NCBI GenBank assembly: GCA_964019335.1
Contig: OZ025737.1
Location: forward strand, 62,001-126,000
Direction: 5' to 3'
DNA: 64,000 bases
Origin: Diplonema japonicum
Lineage: Eukaryota > Euglenozoa > Diplonemea > Diplonemida > Diplonemidae
A program made the position numbers and the translations under genes. Below the pieces are notes generated by a model that made no database searches, was not told the DNA's origin, and saw only the letters and a list, made by a program, of their open reading frames with translations. The first letter of the stretch is position 1, and every line of letters starts with the position of its first letter. This document shows, one piece after another, positions 9,702-20,492 of this stretch.

Positions 9702-12366
9702 ACTTATTTTTTGGTTTGTTTTATTTTAATGTTTTTTTTTTTTTTTTTTGCCACCCCTGCCTTTTTTATTTATTATTCTTCAATTTATTTACCCCCCCCC
9801 TTATTTTTCCCTGTTTTTTGTTTTACATGCCTGATTAAGGCTGGTTATGATGGCTTTTTTTTTTATTTCTGTAAAAAAAAGAAACAAAGTAATTTAAAAA
9901 AAAAAAAGAGAAGAAGGGAAAGAAGAAAGAAAAAAAAAAGGAGAGAGGAAAGAAGAAAAACCTTTTTTCTAGTCTGTCTTATTTTTCTGATGATTTTGTC
10001 TTGCCTTTTTTTTGTGTTTTCTTTGATTCTGTTGTTTGTTGTTGTTGCTTGCTCTGGGTCGAAAAATGTTTTCTTTTTTTTTGTTTCTTATTCACACCAC
10101 TGCAGCAGAAGAAGAAGAAGAAAGAAGCTTGCCATACAAAAAAAGGGGACCCTACACTGGAGGTGTTTTTTTTTTTTTTTTTTTCCTTTTGCAGGGGGAG
10201 TCATCCCCCCCCCCCCTCCCCTTGCAAGACAAAGCAGCCAAATCAACAAGCCCCCCTGCCCCTAGAAAACCCGTGTTACAGCACCTTTGAATGCTAAATT
10301 AAAAAAAAAAAAAAAGATTTCGATGCAACTGCACGATATATGGGTGAATTAGTAAAGACAGTGCAATTTGCCACTTCGTGCCTAGCAGGAGTATACATAT
10401 AAAAAAGAACCCCTTCTCCCCCTCTAAAAAAAATTCAACACGAAAAAAAAAAAAAAAAAAAAAAAAAGCTAACATTAATTCCCCTGCCATGATAACAAAG
10501 AAAAAAAAAATCCCTCTCTTTTAGTGGCCGATATTTCTTCATTTTCAGTTTTTGAACTAGTTTGAGGAAGGACAAATTGTTTATTCTTTCCATTCTGGTC
10601 CCCCCCCCCCCCCCCCCCCTCCCCTTCTTCTTTATGTGCATATAACTCTCCTGACTTGGGGAACTCGGAAGGAAGGGACCCTGACTGGTTTTCCCTCTTT
10701 CTTATTTTTTTTTTCCCACCCCCTCTTATTCCCTGCCCCCTCTAATTTTTTTTTTCACATTTACACTACTAGTCATCTTGCTTTGAACTTTGAACTCCCC
10801 TGTTGCTGGTTGCAAGTAAATTCGTCCGGTTTCCCCCTTTTTTATTTTTTTTATTTGTACTTAACAAGTAATGCTCAATTTCTTGTAAAAAACAAGGGGG
10901 GAAAAAAAAAGAAAAAAAGAAAAAAAAAAAAAAAAGAAAAAAAAACAACAGCAAGAGTTCTGGTAGCACAAACAAATGCTAAATACCAAACTCTTTCTTT
11001 CTTTCTTTCTCTCTCTCTCTCTCTTCCCCTCATCCGTTTTCTGCAGTCCCTGAAGAGTAAGGGAACCACTTTTCTTTTGATTTTTTCCCCTTGTCTTTTT
11101 TTTTCTTTTTTTTTTTCTCTTGGGCTCTTTCGTGTATATAGGGCTTTCGCACCTTTCCTCCATCCGATCTCTAACAAACTCATCTCTGCAAGGCTGCAAG
11201 AGCCTGGTTTCTTCCTTTTCTACCCCCAGAAATCTTCTTTTTTTTTTTGACTTTTTTCATTCGACGGAAATAATAATAATAAAAAAAAAAAAAAGAATAA
11301 CAAAAAAAAAAAAGAAAAGAAGTGCAACGGTTATGCCCCCAGCTGTATTCTTTTTCTCCCTCCCCCCCCCCCCCCTTCCCCCTTTCCCTTAATCCATTTT
11401 TTTTTCTTTTTGTATAAAATAACTTTTTCTTTTTTTTTTTTACCTCCCTCCCCCCTTATGGCACTGGTGTAGGCGAATACTGAATTGTAGGAGGACGGGG
11501 GAGAGGGGGAAAAAGAAAACCATTATAAATCGGCGATTTCTTTGCCCCCCCCCCCCCCTCATTAAAAATCAAGAGAAGGAGGGGCTAAAGAGACAAGTCA
11601 CCCACTAAGTGGGCGAAAAGTAATTTTAATTATGCTATTGATTTGATTTCAAGTGGAGGGTGGGGGGGCGGTTCGTCGCCCTTACCCCTTTTGTATTTCT
11701 TCTTCTTCTTTTTTCTTTTTACCCCCTACGGAAGTTCTCAGATGATAGCGCCCCCTGCCTCACCCTTTCTCTTCCTTAAAACACATACACGAGAAGAAAG
11801 AAACATTAAAAATATTTTTCGCGCGCATTTCCCCCTTTTTTTTCTTATTGGTTTTTCCTTCACTTTTCTTCAGGAATTGGAGAAATTTGTACACGGGGAA
11901 AAAAAAATAATAATATCCCCCCCCCTCCTGTAATGGAGATTTTTTTTGAGTCCCCTTTTTCTCTTCTTTAGCTTATTTCCTTTTTGTGAATGAGCTTCCT
12001 CTCCCAATCACATTTATTTTGCTTTTTTTTTTTCCCCTTTAAATTGAATCAAGAATTTTTTCTCTTGACTTACACTGACAAAACAAACAAAACAAAACAA
12101 AATCACCCCCCCCATTTTTTATTTTTGTTCCTTCTTTTTTTGTCGTTAGGCGATTCTGTCATATACTGCAGGTTCCCATCAAGGACATCTCTTTCTTTTC
12201 TTTCTTTCTTTTCTTCTAAATTTTTCTTTTTCTCCCCTCCCCCCCTTTGCAATTTTTATCTTTATTTTTTTTTTTTTGCCCCAAAAAATGTAATTCAAAA
12301 AAAAAAAAAAAGGGCGAGGGAGGGAAAATCCCATGTATAAAAAAGAATAAAAAAAAATAAAAAAAA
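9702..12366. other. 2.7-kb simple-sequence spacer
   Basis: The spacer is made of A, T, C and G homopolymers, CT and GAA microsatellites, and short unique pieces. The open frames are low-complexity Phe/Lys/Ser strings with no domain. The only shared element is the 42-nt repeat at 12149-12190. I see no tRNA or other RNA gene I can support. Confidence 0.6.
12149..12190. repeat. short dispersed element, copy 2
   Basis: This is the partner of 531-571, with the same orientation and the same GCAGGTTCCC core. It is preceded by a pyrimidine-rich tract and followed by (CTTT) repeats. It lies about 175 nt upstream of the GT31 gene. Confidence 0.55.
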
Positions 12367-14515
12367 ATGAAACCCCGTCCACGAATTGGGTTCTCTGCCT
12401 TGAGGGTTGTTATGATCTTGTTAGTGGCTTTAAGCTCTCTTGTTCTGCTCTGGGAGGTGCGAAACTTCAATACCCGAACACACACAAACACCCCAGCCCC
12501 AATAGCTGTTGAAGAGCACGAGTGGGAACCGCTGATGACTGCGATTCTCGATAAAGACGAAACCCGGAAAATCTTGCAACCCGACCGGTGCTTCCACATC
12601 AGAAACATCAAATGCGAAACGGCAACATGGTCCATCTTTGGCGATCGTCTTGCCGTTGGTGGACCCCCGTTGTCTATTAGACCAATACCTTCCCGCTCCT
12701 CTAACACCTCCATCTCACTCCAACTCTGCTCTGACAACACACGATTCATTTCACAAACCGGATGCATTCTTGGCGTAACATCCAAAACCCAAACACCATA
12801 CACCCTACGAAAAGGATATTACGGTGAGGAAAACATTCGTTTGGAAATTACAAACTGGCCGTTTCACATTGTAACTACAGAAAACGGATTTCTTACAGTG
12901 ACAGGTGACGACGAACTTACAGATAAAGAAGAACGAAGAAGGGAGGGAGAATGGGTGCTTATACCGGCAACAACAACTACAACAGAGTTCGATGAAGATG
13001 TCAACACAATAACACTAGAGAGGAATCCTTCGATGATGCCTATGAAGGACACTTTCGATAAGGTACCTTGTGACAGGTCGTTTCACGGATGCTGCAACCC
13101 TTTGAAAAAACCTGGTTTTGAACAACCAAAAACCCCTCTAAAAGGACCGCAATACAGTACACAGATCACCGCCACGGCGGTTATCGTATCAAGCAGCGTG
13201 ACTCTTCCGCAAAGGGTCCCAATAGTGGTGTCGTGGCTCCGATCGTCCCTCTTCACAAACAAAATAATATCCTTGGACTGCGGTGTGAAACGGAATGTTA
13301 AATCAAAATTCAAAGATGAGTACGCCACATTTCTTATTGGACCGCAGGGTCCTCCTGTACCCGGCATGTCTGAGGTCACTTTACGAGTCCCAATGGTTCT
13401 TCACTGGTGTTTTCACAACACCCCCTCCGACTGGTATTTCATGGTGGATGACGATACATTGGTCTTTCCGGAAAACATGAAATGGGTTATCTCGCATCTA
13501 CCTGACCCAAGAGCCACGCCACTGTACATCGGTCACACTTCAGAATGGTTGGAAAAAACAAGGTACCACGGCGACATGGCGTTCGGAGGAGGGGGAAGCT
13601 TGGTCTCGAAAAAATCCGGCGAAATATGGAAAACCCTGTTCGACGATGTGGAGCCGAAAAATGCAGCAATGAAATGGTTGAAATCCGGGAGATGCTCGCA
13701 TTCTGGGGGGGACGGGTCGTTCTGCCGCTGCCTTGACTGGGCCATGGAGTCATCCTCGGACACAACTGCGTCCACCGGTCACTTCATCGACTGGAAGGGA
13801 TTCCATCAGTTCGACATAGTTGGGACTGGTAATATTCTGAAGATCATCAAATGCCCTCGTTGCCCCGACCCGACCGACCTTACACTTTTGTGGATATGCG
13901 ATGTTGTAGGCAGTCAGCCTGTCATCACGCTTCACCACCTTTTGGCTATCAAAACCGGTTCTATATACCCGGGGGCAAACGGGACCGAGACGGCTAGTAT
14001 TTTAATGAAATCTTATGAGGGTTTGCCTCCGTCTGCGTTCCTCCGCAGGGTTTGTGGGCGCGATGCGGAAGGGAGGTTCACACTATGTGTCAATCTCGGG
14101 CTGTCTCTGCAGATATTCCCCCCGGAGGTGACGCCCGTGGCTGCCCTGGCTCTCCTTGTGAAGCAATCACCTTCTGCCGGTGCGGACCCTCAAGAGAAGC
14201 TCACAGCAGTCGCGGTCCTCCCCCATGTTTCACGACTCATGTGCACTATGTTCTTCAGCTCTTCCATTGATGATGTTCACAAGCAATCTTACAAAGGGCT
14301 TCCTGGGGTGCACCCCCGTCCAAAATATTCTGCTGAGTGTATTGGGACATCGGAAGTAGAGATCCAAGCAGCCGCTAAAACTATGACCGCAAAGGTTTCT
14401 TTCTTTCTTTTTTTTTTTTTTTTTTTTAATTGTAACTCAATTTTTCCCCCTCCTACAGATAACCTTCCAGGGGAGCACTGTTACGTGGGTTGAAGATTTG
14501 TCACACATCGTGTAA
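12367..14515 (+). CDS. Fringe-like GT31 glycosyltransferase, type II membrane protein
   Basis: This is a predicted Golgi or ER glycosyltransferase of the GT31 (Fringe / beta-1,3-glycosyltransferase) type. A single N-terminal signal-anchor (about residues 10-30) precedes a luminal region. The catalytic hallmark DWYFMVDDDTLVF lies at about residues 354-366, with DDD as the metal/nucleotide-sugar site. It is followed by YIGHTSEW and FGGGGSLVSKKSG, matching the Fringe-family Gly-rich segment. The model is join(12367..14394,14459..14515), 694 aa. The 64-nt GT-AG intron has a strong T/C tract and CCTACAG acceptor. Splicing is phase 0 and ends the protein at ...WVEDLSHIV. Without splicing the frame shifts and reads poly-Phe. 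Donor and acceptor sugars cannot be told from sequence. Confidence 0.88.
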
Positions 14516-14730
14516 AGAGGCGAAGGAGTGTGGTGTGTTTGTTTCAAGGAAAGAAAGAGGGAGAAGGGGTGGACGTGTAATCCCCCCTCTTTCTAAAGGA
14601 ACCGAGGGTTTAAAAAAAAAAAAAAAGTCTCTCCCTCTTTTTTCCCTCTTTTCGAAGTTTTCTTCTTTTTTTCTTCTTCTTTCTTATGCCATATATTTCC
14701 ATCCAAACGCTTGTCCACCATAGTAAGGGG

Positions 14731-16200
14731 ATGGGTTGCATCTCAAGCAAGCCCGCACAGCAGGGGACAGGGCAGGGCGCGCAGCAGGCCGACGTCACAT
14801 TCAGTTCGGCGGACGTAGCGATTTTGCAGTCACATTTATGGAACATTATATTGTTGTGTGTGAAAGAAGTTGAAAAAGTAGAGAGGTTCTCCGCAGTGCA
14901 GCGGTTCATCGACGACATCCGACAGTCGATAAAGGAAGATGAGTATCAGGTCCCAACCGACGAGGAGCTGGCTTGCCGGCTGCTCAGCGACACAGTGGAA
15001 CGTGAGAACGGTGGGGCCGACCTTCATTTCGTACATAAGCTAGAAACAGAAGACCAGGTTCTCAACATCGTGCTGGCACCCGACAAGAAGGAAGTCCGCG
15101 ATGCGTCCCTCGAGGTCCTGCTTCAATGGTACGTGACGAGCTACGATGCCGAGCTGATGCTGGCCAACCTAAGCTGTTCGCAAGGCGCCGACGACAGCGG
15201 TGACACGTCCCCCGAGGAGGACGATGAAGGGCTGGCATCATCGTTCATTTCCTTTGCATGGAAAGGCTCCCTTGACGTGGGGTCCCCTGTCTTTCCAGCG
15301 TCACCTGTCGCCGATACATCACCTCTGCTGTCTCCCTCAACACCGGAGAGCGTGTACGCACGAAGAGGTTTCGTTGATGAAATCAAGAAACGTGGGGAAG
15401 GTTTGGAACAGCTAGCCACAGCATTGAGGAGCGCACTGCGTGGTGCGCTGCGGAGGTATTCGACAAGCCACCACGACGAGAGGTCGAAGCGGCAACAATC
15501 CGATGCGCAAATGCTGGCTGGTTCGGAGTGGAGCAGGGACAGGGCACGTGCCTTTCAACGCTGCCGGTCGCTATCAAACACGCACACCTCACTCCTTCCC
15601 CCGCTTTCCGAAGAAGCACCTCTCACAGTCGTCCTCGATCTTGATGAAACACTGGTTTACGCACGAAGGGGGCCTTTATGGGTCAGACCGGGTGTGCCAC
15701 AGTTTCTGAAATCCTTGAAGGACATGGGGTGTGAGATTGTATGTTGGACGGCATCGAACAGAGCCTACGCTGGAGGCATTCTAGGGAAGCTCGACCCCGC
15801 AGGGGAGATGGTCTCGCAGTGCATTTATTCCCATCCGAAATGGCTGCAGAATCGTTATGGCCCTAGTGCCAAGGACCTGTCTTTGATAGGGCGGAGCATG
15901 GAGACCACCATCATCATCGACAATCTTCCCGACACGGTCGTGGGGAACGAGGCCAACGCCATCGTGGTGGAGAACTACGAGGGGTGTGAGCTGCACGGGA
16001 ACACGCTGAGCACCCTTACCAAGGTCGTCGCAGATATCATCGCCTCGAAGAAGCCTGTCCCCCTGTTCCTCAAGGACAGCTCGGCAGCACCTGACAACTA
16101 CCTCAAATACTGCGAACGTTCCCTGTCCCCCTGTTCACTCGGCTCCATCTGGTGCTACATGCTCAATTCTGAACCTTCTTCGTTTTCGTTCCCAATTTGA
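14731..16200 (+). CDS. FCP/SCP-type HAD phosphatase with N-terminal myristoylation motif
   Basis: This is a predicted protein phosphatase of the FCP1/SCP (NIF) branch of the HAD superfamily. The DxDxT motif is VLDLDETLVYAR at about residue 303. It is followed by WVRPGVPQFLKSL, the CWTASNRAYAG segment and IIIDNLPD with the later conserved Asp. The frame is open upstream to 14686, but the AG at 14722-14723 follows a long pyrimidine tract. The first ATG after it, 14731, encodes MGCISSKP, a classic N-myristoylation plus Cys palmitoylation motif. I therefore chose 14731 (489 aa). Residues about 20-290 are a family-specific helical and Ser/Pro-rich region. The enzyme is probably membrane-tethered and may act on a phosphoprotein other than the RNA polymerase II tail. 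Confidence 0.88.
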   Translation: MGCISSKPAQQGTGQGAQQADVTFSSADVAILQSHLWNIILLCVKEVEKVERFSAVQRFIDDIRQSIKEDEYQVPTDEELACRLLSDTVERENGGADLHFVHKLETEDQVLNIVLAPDKKEVRDASLEVLLQWYVTSYDAELMLANLSCSQGADDSGDTSPEEDDEGLASSFISFAWKGSLDVGSPVFPASPVADTSPLLSPSTPESVYARRGFVDEIKKRGEGLEQLATALRSALRGALRRYSTSHHDERSKRQQSDAQMLAGSEWSRDRARAFQRCRSLSNTHTSLLPPLSEEAPLTVVLDLDETLVYARRGPLWVRPGVPQFLKSLKDMGCEIVCWTASNRAYAGGILGKLDPAGEMVSQCIYSHPKWLQNRYGPSAKDLSLIGRSMETTIIIDNLPDTVVGNEANAIVVENYEGCELHGNTLSTLTKVVADIIASKKPVPLFLKDSSAAPDNYLKYCERSLSPCSLGSIWCYMLNSEPSSFSFPI

Positions 16201-16850
16201 TTATTATTTTTTTTTTCTTCTTTTCTTCCAGGGCTGCTGTTTAGGGGTTGGGGTCTCGGCTCCGGTCCGGGCTACATGCCAAACCCTCTAACTCAGCGAC
16301 TCTGCCACACCACTAGTCAAGGTGTGCTTCGTAAGGGCATCGCTGGTCTACGTGAGGGCTGGTCGTGGGAGCCCTCGTGACTCAAACACCGGTAGTAGAC
16401 ATACAGCGACCGTACAAATCCCATTCATATTTTAAAAGTAACTTTTATTTATTTGCTCATTCTTCCATTTGTGTGCTGTGTTTGTTGTGTTTTTTTATTT
16501 TGAGAAGGAGTGGGGGGGGGGGGGTAAGAGAAAGGAAAAAAGGGAAGGGTTAAAAAAAAAGAAAGAAGAAAGGAGGGGGGGGGGGAAATCACGGGTAAAT
16601 ATATATACATGTCTTTTTCTGCGAAAAAAAAAGTAATCTGTAGTTTTTTTTTAAAAAAAAAAAAACATACCTGCTACCTTCTACCCCACACCCCCTTCTC
16701 CCTCCCTCCCCCCTGCTAGTCTTTCTCGCCTCCCCCCTCCCTTTAGTATTTTAATTATATTGGTTTTTTCTTTTTCTTTTTTTTTTTTTTTGCCTGTTTT
16801 CTCCTCGGTGTTTTGATAGGCTTACCTGGATAGGTAAGCAGAAAAAAAAA
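16201..16850. other. spacer after the phosphatase gene
   Basis: Bases 16220-16420 are unusually non-repetitive and GC-balanced for a spacer and may be 3' UTR or an unrecognised RNA. They follow a strong T/C tract with CCAG at 16228-16231. The rest is homopolymer. A hairpin at 16820-16839 precedes the next start codon. Confidence 0.45.
16820..16839 (+). repeat. perfect 8-bp hairpin just before the Elf1-like ORF
   Basis: GCTTACCT, loop GGAT, AGGTAAGC form a perfect stem 11 nt upstream of the ATG at 16851. It sits between the last pyrimidine tract and an A-rich leader, so it would lie in the 5' UTR or across an acceptor AG. A regulatory role is possible; chance cannot be excluded. Confidence 0.5.
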
Positions 16851-17165
16851 ATGGGTAGAAAGCCATTTTCCTTGGATCTGGTGAAGAAGAAAGTGAACAG
16901 GTCAGTTGTGAACGGCTACCTGATGTACAAAATGACATGCAGCGTAAACGTGACGTGTGCTGCCTGCGCGAAGGAAAAATCAGTGATGAAAATCTCATAC
17001 AACGTAGAGAAGGGAACGGCACTCTGCCGCTCGTGCTTCCAAAAAATGCTGAACGAAAAGGGGAAGAAGAAGGTGGAAAGGCGCGAGAAACGAAAGGAAT
17101 CGGAAAAAGAAGAAAAAGAAGAAGAGGAGCAGACAAAAACCACCAAAGAAACACAATCAGAATAA
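16851..17165 (+). CDS. Elf1/ELOF1-like zinc-ribbon protein
   Basis: This 104-aa protein begins MGRKPF, with a short basic N-terminus. A four-Cys zinc ribbon follows: C36-x2-C39, 19 residues, C59-x2-C62. This layout and the MGRK start match transcription elongation factor Elf1/ELOF1, which binds RNA polymerase II near downstream DNA. The C-terminal 35 residues are highly charged (Lys/Glu repeats), replacing the usual ELOF1 tail. The match is short and divergent, so another small zinc-ribbon protein is possible. The next ORF begins about 100 nt downstream on the same strand after a poly(C) tract and CACAG. Confidence 0.65.
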   Translation: MGRKPFSLDLVKKKVNRSVVNGYLMYKMTCSVNVTCAACAKEKSVMKISYNVEKGTALCRSCFQKMLNEKGKKKVERREKRKESEKEEKEEEEQTKTTKETQSE

Positions 17166-17265
17166 AATTATTTCTCTCTCTTTTTTTCCTCCTCCCCCCC
17201 CCCCCCCCCCCACGCCAAAATCCCCACAGGACGAGCACACAAAAAAAAAAAAAAAGAAGAAGAAA

Positions 17266-19044
17266 ATGGTAATGGGTATACTGCCCAGCCTCTGCCTGCT
17301 GGTCCTTATCCCCAATGTGGAGGCTGCAGGCGGTACGAAGCTGTGGGAGCTTGGGTTTGCAGTGGAGGACAATCCATTGACGGTCTTTCTTATGTTTTGT
17401 TTTGTGGTGTTTTTAACCATTGTGATCGAACTGGCAAAGCACTCCGCAGAGACGAAAACAAAGGATCGAAGTAGAAGAAAGGCTCTCGGCGCCGTGTACG
17501 CCGAGCTCATGATGGTTGGCGTGATCAGTTTCTTGTTGATTTTAACAGCGGAACTGGGTGTGCTTGACATCCGACTCGGCGACTGCGACTCACCGTCATC
17601 AGCACCCGTTGACCCTAACACGCCCCTTCCTGCTGCGGGGTCGACTCCTTTGCCCACCACCCTTGCTACCCCGGCACCGGTAACTTCAGCGTCAGGATCT
17701 GCATCAAGCTCGGAGTGTGGTATCGGGTTTGATTTGATCCTCTTTGAGTACGCGCATCTTGTGTTGTTCTTCATGGGGCTCACCTACTGCGTGTTCATGT
17801 TGGCAGCGTTCTTCCAACGTGACAGGATGTGCAAAGAGATCACAGAACTTCAAGAAACCTCCCTTCACGACTGGTACGTTGAGAAACCTAAACCAATGTC
17901 AGTCAGCGGTATCATGGGCGCGTACATGTGCCTGCGAGGCGGCCCATGGGCACGATCGATCCTCACCATGCGTGCAGCGATTGTCGTTCATCACGAGGAC
18001 ACATTAAAAGCCATCTGCGATCCGAAAAGGGTAGCGGTGGAGAGGAAGGTAGCAAGGCATAGAAGACTGCTTCCGCCTGGCAAGCTCCCTGCTCCTGAAG
18101 ATGCCGTGCATCAGTTCGACATTTCAAGGTTTGCCAAACTAGCAATGAGCGAGGTTCTTGTCGAGCTGCTGCACATCCCACCTGTGGTGTGGGGCGCGGT
18201 GCTGTTCCTTGCCGCAGCGAACTTAATCCACAAAGCGGGCCTCCCATTGGCAGACGCTATGATCATAGCATCATTCTTCGGGCCCATCCTTGGTATCGTG
18301 GTGTTGTGGAGAATCTCCATTCAACTGTCACTTGTCATCCAACGGTCTGCTGGCCACCCCGACCTTGCTCGTGTTGAGTTTAAAAGAATTGCAGGAGCAA
18401 CACCTTTAAACATCGATGCGAGGTATACCCGTGAAGGAATCGCGTGGGCGCAAGGTGGGGAGGACCCGTGGGAAATTCTGACAGGGTGCTGTGTCGACGG
18501 GTCGACATGGGATTTCTTAGACCCGTTGGACCCGCTTGCTCTGGAGAGGCAGATTCAGATTGTCATTTTCGCATCGTGTTTCTTCACCGGTCAGATCTGC
18601 ATGCTTTCAACGTTGATTTTCGACACTTCAGGGATAGGGGCGTTACTCTTCTGTTGGTTGACACCGATACCGCCTTTGTTGTTTTGGGTGCCGAGGACGT
18701 TGATGATATACGCACTGGTGCATCGGAGTAAGGAAGCTCCCCAGGATTGGCTGAAGTTCGCGTTGCAGCTGGAGGAGGATCCCGAGCCGAGCAAGGATGT
18801 TGGTACCCACTTTCATGAGGAAGACGGACAGTTGTATAATGATCACGGCGAACATGTTTTCGATCGTCCCAATGCAAAGCTGCCCCATCAGACGGTTAAC
18901 TTGTCTGAAGATGCTTCGCAGATCAACGCGCACTCCCCGAGGCACCACTCTCCTGCGCACGGGCACCCGACACGTTACCAAAACTTGTCGTTCTCCCCGT
19001 CGAACCAGAGCTTCACAGCGGCGTACCAGCCTTCTCATCATTGA
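17266..19044 (+). CDS. MLO-like seven-transmembrane protein
   Basis: This 592-aa membrane protein resembles the MLO family, known from plants as calmodulin-binding proteins and Ca2+ channels. A cleavable signal-like N-terminus is followed by WELGFAVEDNPLTVFLMFCF and the first membrane helix ending IELAKH. Next comes YAELMMVGVISFLLILTA, close to the conserved MLO block KAELMLLGFISLLL. After a Ser/Thr/Pro-rich, Cys-bracketed luminal loop, helix 3 includes LVLFFMGLTYCVFMLAA. Helices 4-7 lie between about residues 300 and 490. The His-rich C-terminal tail is cytosolic in the family; I see no clear calmodulin site. The start is the first ATG after the AG at 17228-17229. Assignment rests on visual motif matching. 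Confidence 0.8.
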   Translation: MVMGILPSLCLLVLIPNVEAAGGTKLWELGFAVEDNPLTVFLMFCFVVFLTIVIELAKHSAETKTKDRSRRKALGAVYAELMMVGVISFLLILTAELGVLDIRLGDCDSPSSAPVDPNTPLPAAGSTPLPTTLATPAPVTSASGSASSSECGIGFDLILFEYAHLVLFFMGLTYCVFMLAAFFQRDRMCKEITELQETSLHDWYVEKPKPMSVSGIMGAYMCLRGGPWARSILTMRAAIVVHHEDTLKAICDPKRVAVERKVARHRRLLPPGKLPAPEDAVHQFDISRFAKLAMSEVLVELLHIPPVVWGAVLFLAAANLIHKAGLPLADAMIIASFFGPILGIVVLWRISIQLSLVIQRSAGHPDLARVEFKRIAGATPLNIDARYTREGIAWAQGGEDPWEILTGCCVDGSTWDFLDPLDPLALERQIQIVIFASCFFTGQICMLSTLIFDTSGIGALLFCWLTPIPPLLFWVPRTLMIYALVHRSKEAPQDWLKFALQLEEDPEPSKDVGTHFHEEDGQLYNDHGEHVFDRPNAKLPHQTVNLSEDASQINAHSPRHHSPAHGHPTRYQNLSFSPSNQSFTAAYQPSHH

Positions 19045-19896
19045 AACTTTTTTTTTTTCTGTTCTGTTTTTTATTTGGATTCGTTACTTTTTTCTTTCTT
19101 CAGGAAGTATAGTACTGGTGACACAGGGCAGGGCTGCTGTGTGTATAAAGATAAGAAAGGGCGGGGGTGGGAATTCCCCCCCCCCCCCCCCTATTCTTTG
19201 AAAGACAATGAAAGGGTGTATACACGATTTTCTTTTTCGTTATTATTATTTAAACCCCACCTTCTCTCTCCGCCTATTGTCATGGGTATCCGACACGGCA
19301 CACAGAAAAAAAAAAAAAAAATAGCCTTTGCATCTTTATAAAAAAGTATTAAAAAAAGCGGGCTAGGGAAGTGAAGCGTAAACTTGCGATTGAACGCCAG
19401 GGGGGAGAACAAAAAAACGCCAGGGAGGGGCAAAAAAAAAAAGTCTTCTTTAGCTAGATGGTTCTTTTTTTTTTCAGTATTTTTTTTTTTCCACCAAACC
19501 TCTTGTAGCGTGAAAGAGAGAACCGGGAGGGGAGGGACAAACTCATCAAACAGTAAAGTGAAGAAAGAAAGAAAAAGAAGAAGAAAAAAAAGTGCACCAA
19601 AGCGGTGTATATTGCCCCATACATCACGCAGTGGCACTCCGCTGAAAACGAGCACGGAATAAAGAGGGGCGAGAATTCTTTATCAAGAAGAAAAAAAAAA
19701 AGATATCTTTCTTTCCCTTAGATCCCCTATGTTTTTCCATGTGCGGGGCAAATACACACTCCCCTCTCCCTCCCCCTCCCCTTCCTCTCCTTTTCCCTTT
19801 TGTGTGCATTAGTATGAATTTTCTTTCTTTTTTTTTTTTTTTTACTCATCACCATCACTTATCTCAAGAATAAAAGAAGGAGGGCTTTTAAAGGGG

Positions 19897-19928
<32 letters not shown>
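19045..19928. other. spacer after the MLO-like gene
   Basis: The spacer contains homopolymers and pyrimidine tracts, with CTTCAG at about 19099-19104 followed by a non-repetitive piece to about 19165. A 32-nt poly(A) immediately precedes the next ATG. No gene is supported. Confidence 0.55.
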
Positions 19929-19931
<3 letters not shown>

Positions 19932-20492
19932 AAGGTAGGTTTCATAGAAGAATGGCTGAAGTCCTCAGGGGAGGGGGTCCCTTACGATGTGGAATCCAAA
20001 CATGAAAAGGTGAAAAACTCACTCAGAATGTACACAAAATTAGTAAAAGAGAAGAGAGAAGCTGCACCCGTAACGGAAGATAGACCAAAGGGGAGGGTGG
20101 TGGAGTGCGTGGTCCCAATGACAATAGGGTCTGTGCTTATTGATGTAGGGGATAGGGGGTACTTGGAGGCTATTGTGCACACGAGTTACATTGTGAACAT
20201 TTGCTCAATAGTCGTGGCGGTGCCGTCGCAGACCTTTCAGATACTTTCAATGCCAAGATCGCAAAAGACTGTAGTGCTCCAGAAGGCGCTCCCGCCTCAG
20301 TCGTCGGCGCTTCTCCCGGAGCCCCACCAGCCTCTGCCCATAGGAACTAAAGGCACCCTCCTGCAGTTGTTGATAAACCCCTCTGCAACAGATGTGTTTG
20401 GTGTGCATACAGCTGCCGTGCGCTTTGGGTCTCAGATTGTCACAGATGTCCCATTGTATTGCATCACCCCTAGACTGAGAGTAAGAGCATGA
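19929..20492 (+). CDS. hypothetical protein, 187 aa
   Basis: I do not recognise this protein. It has a charged helical N-terminal third and a beta-rich remainder (for example RVVECVVPMTIGSVLIDVG). It has no clear signal peptide, membrane span or metal motif. Amino-acid composition is balanced, unlike the homopolymer frames around it, and the strand matches its neighbours, which supports a real gene. The start follows a long poly(A). A partial exon of a larger spliced gene cannot be excluded. Confidence 0.55.

Noticed and set aside
9711-10297. Open frames of 84-184 codons after the RNA-binding protein gene
   Set aside because: They are made of poly-Phe, Lys and Ser from T and A runs, overlap one another in three frames and show no domain.
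14686-14730. Earlier ATG for the FCP/SCP phosphatase
   Set aside because: A pyrimidine tract and AG at 14722-14723 lie between it and 14731, and 14731 encodes a strong myristoylation start.
16220-16420. Possible structured RNA gene after the phosphatase
   Set aside because: The sequence is complex, but I could not find tRNA, snRNA, SRP or RNase P signature motifs; it may be 3' UTR.
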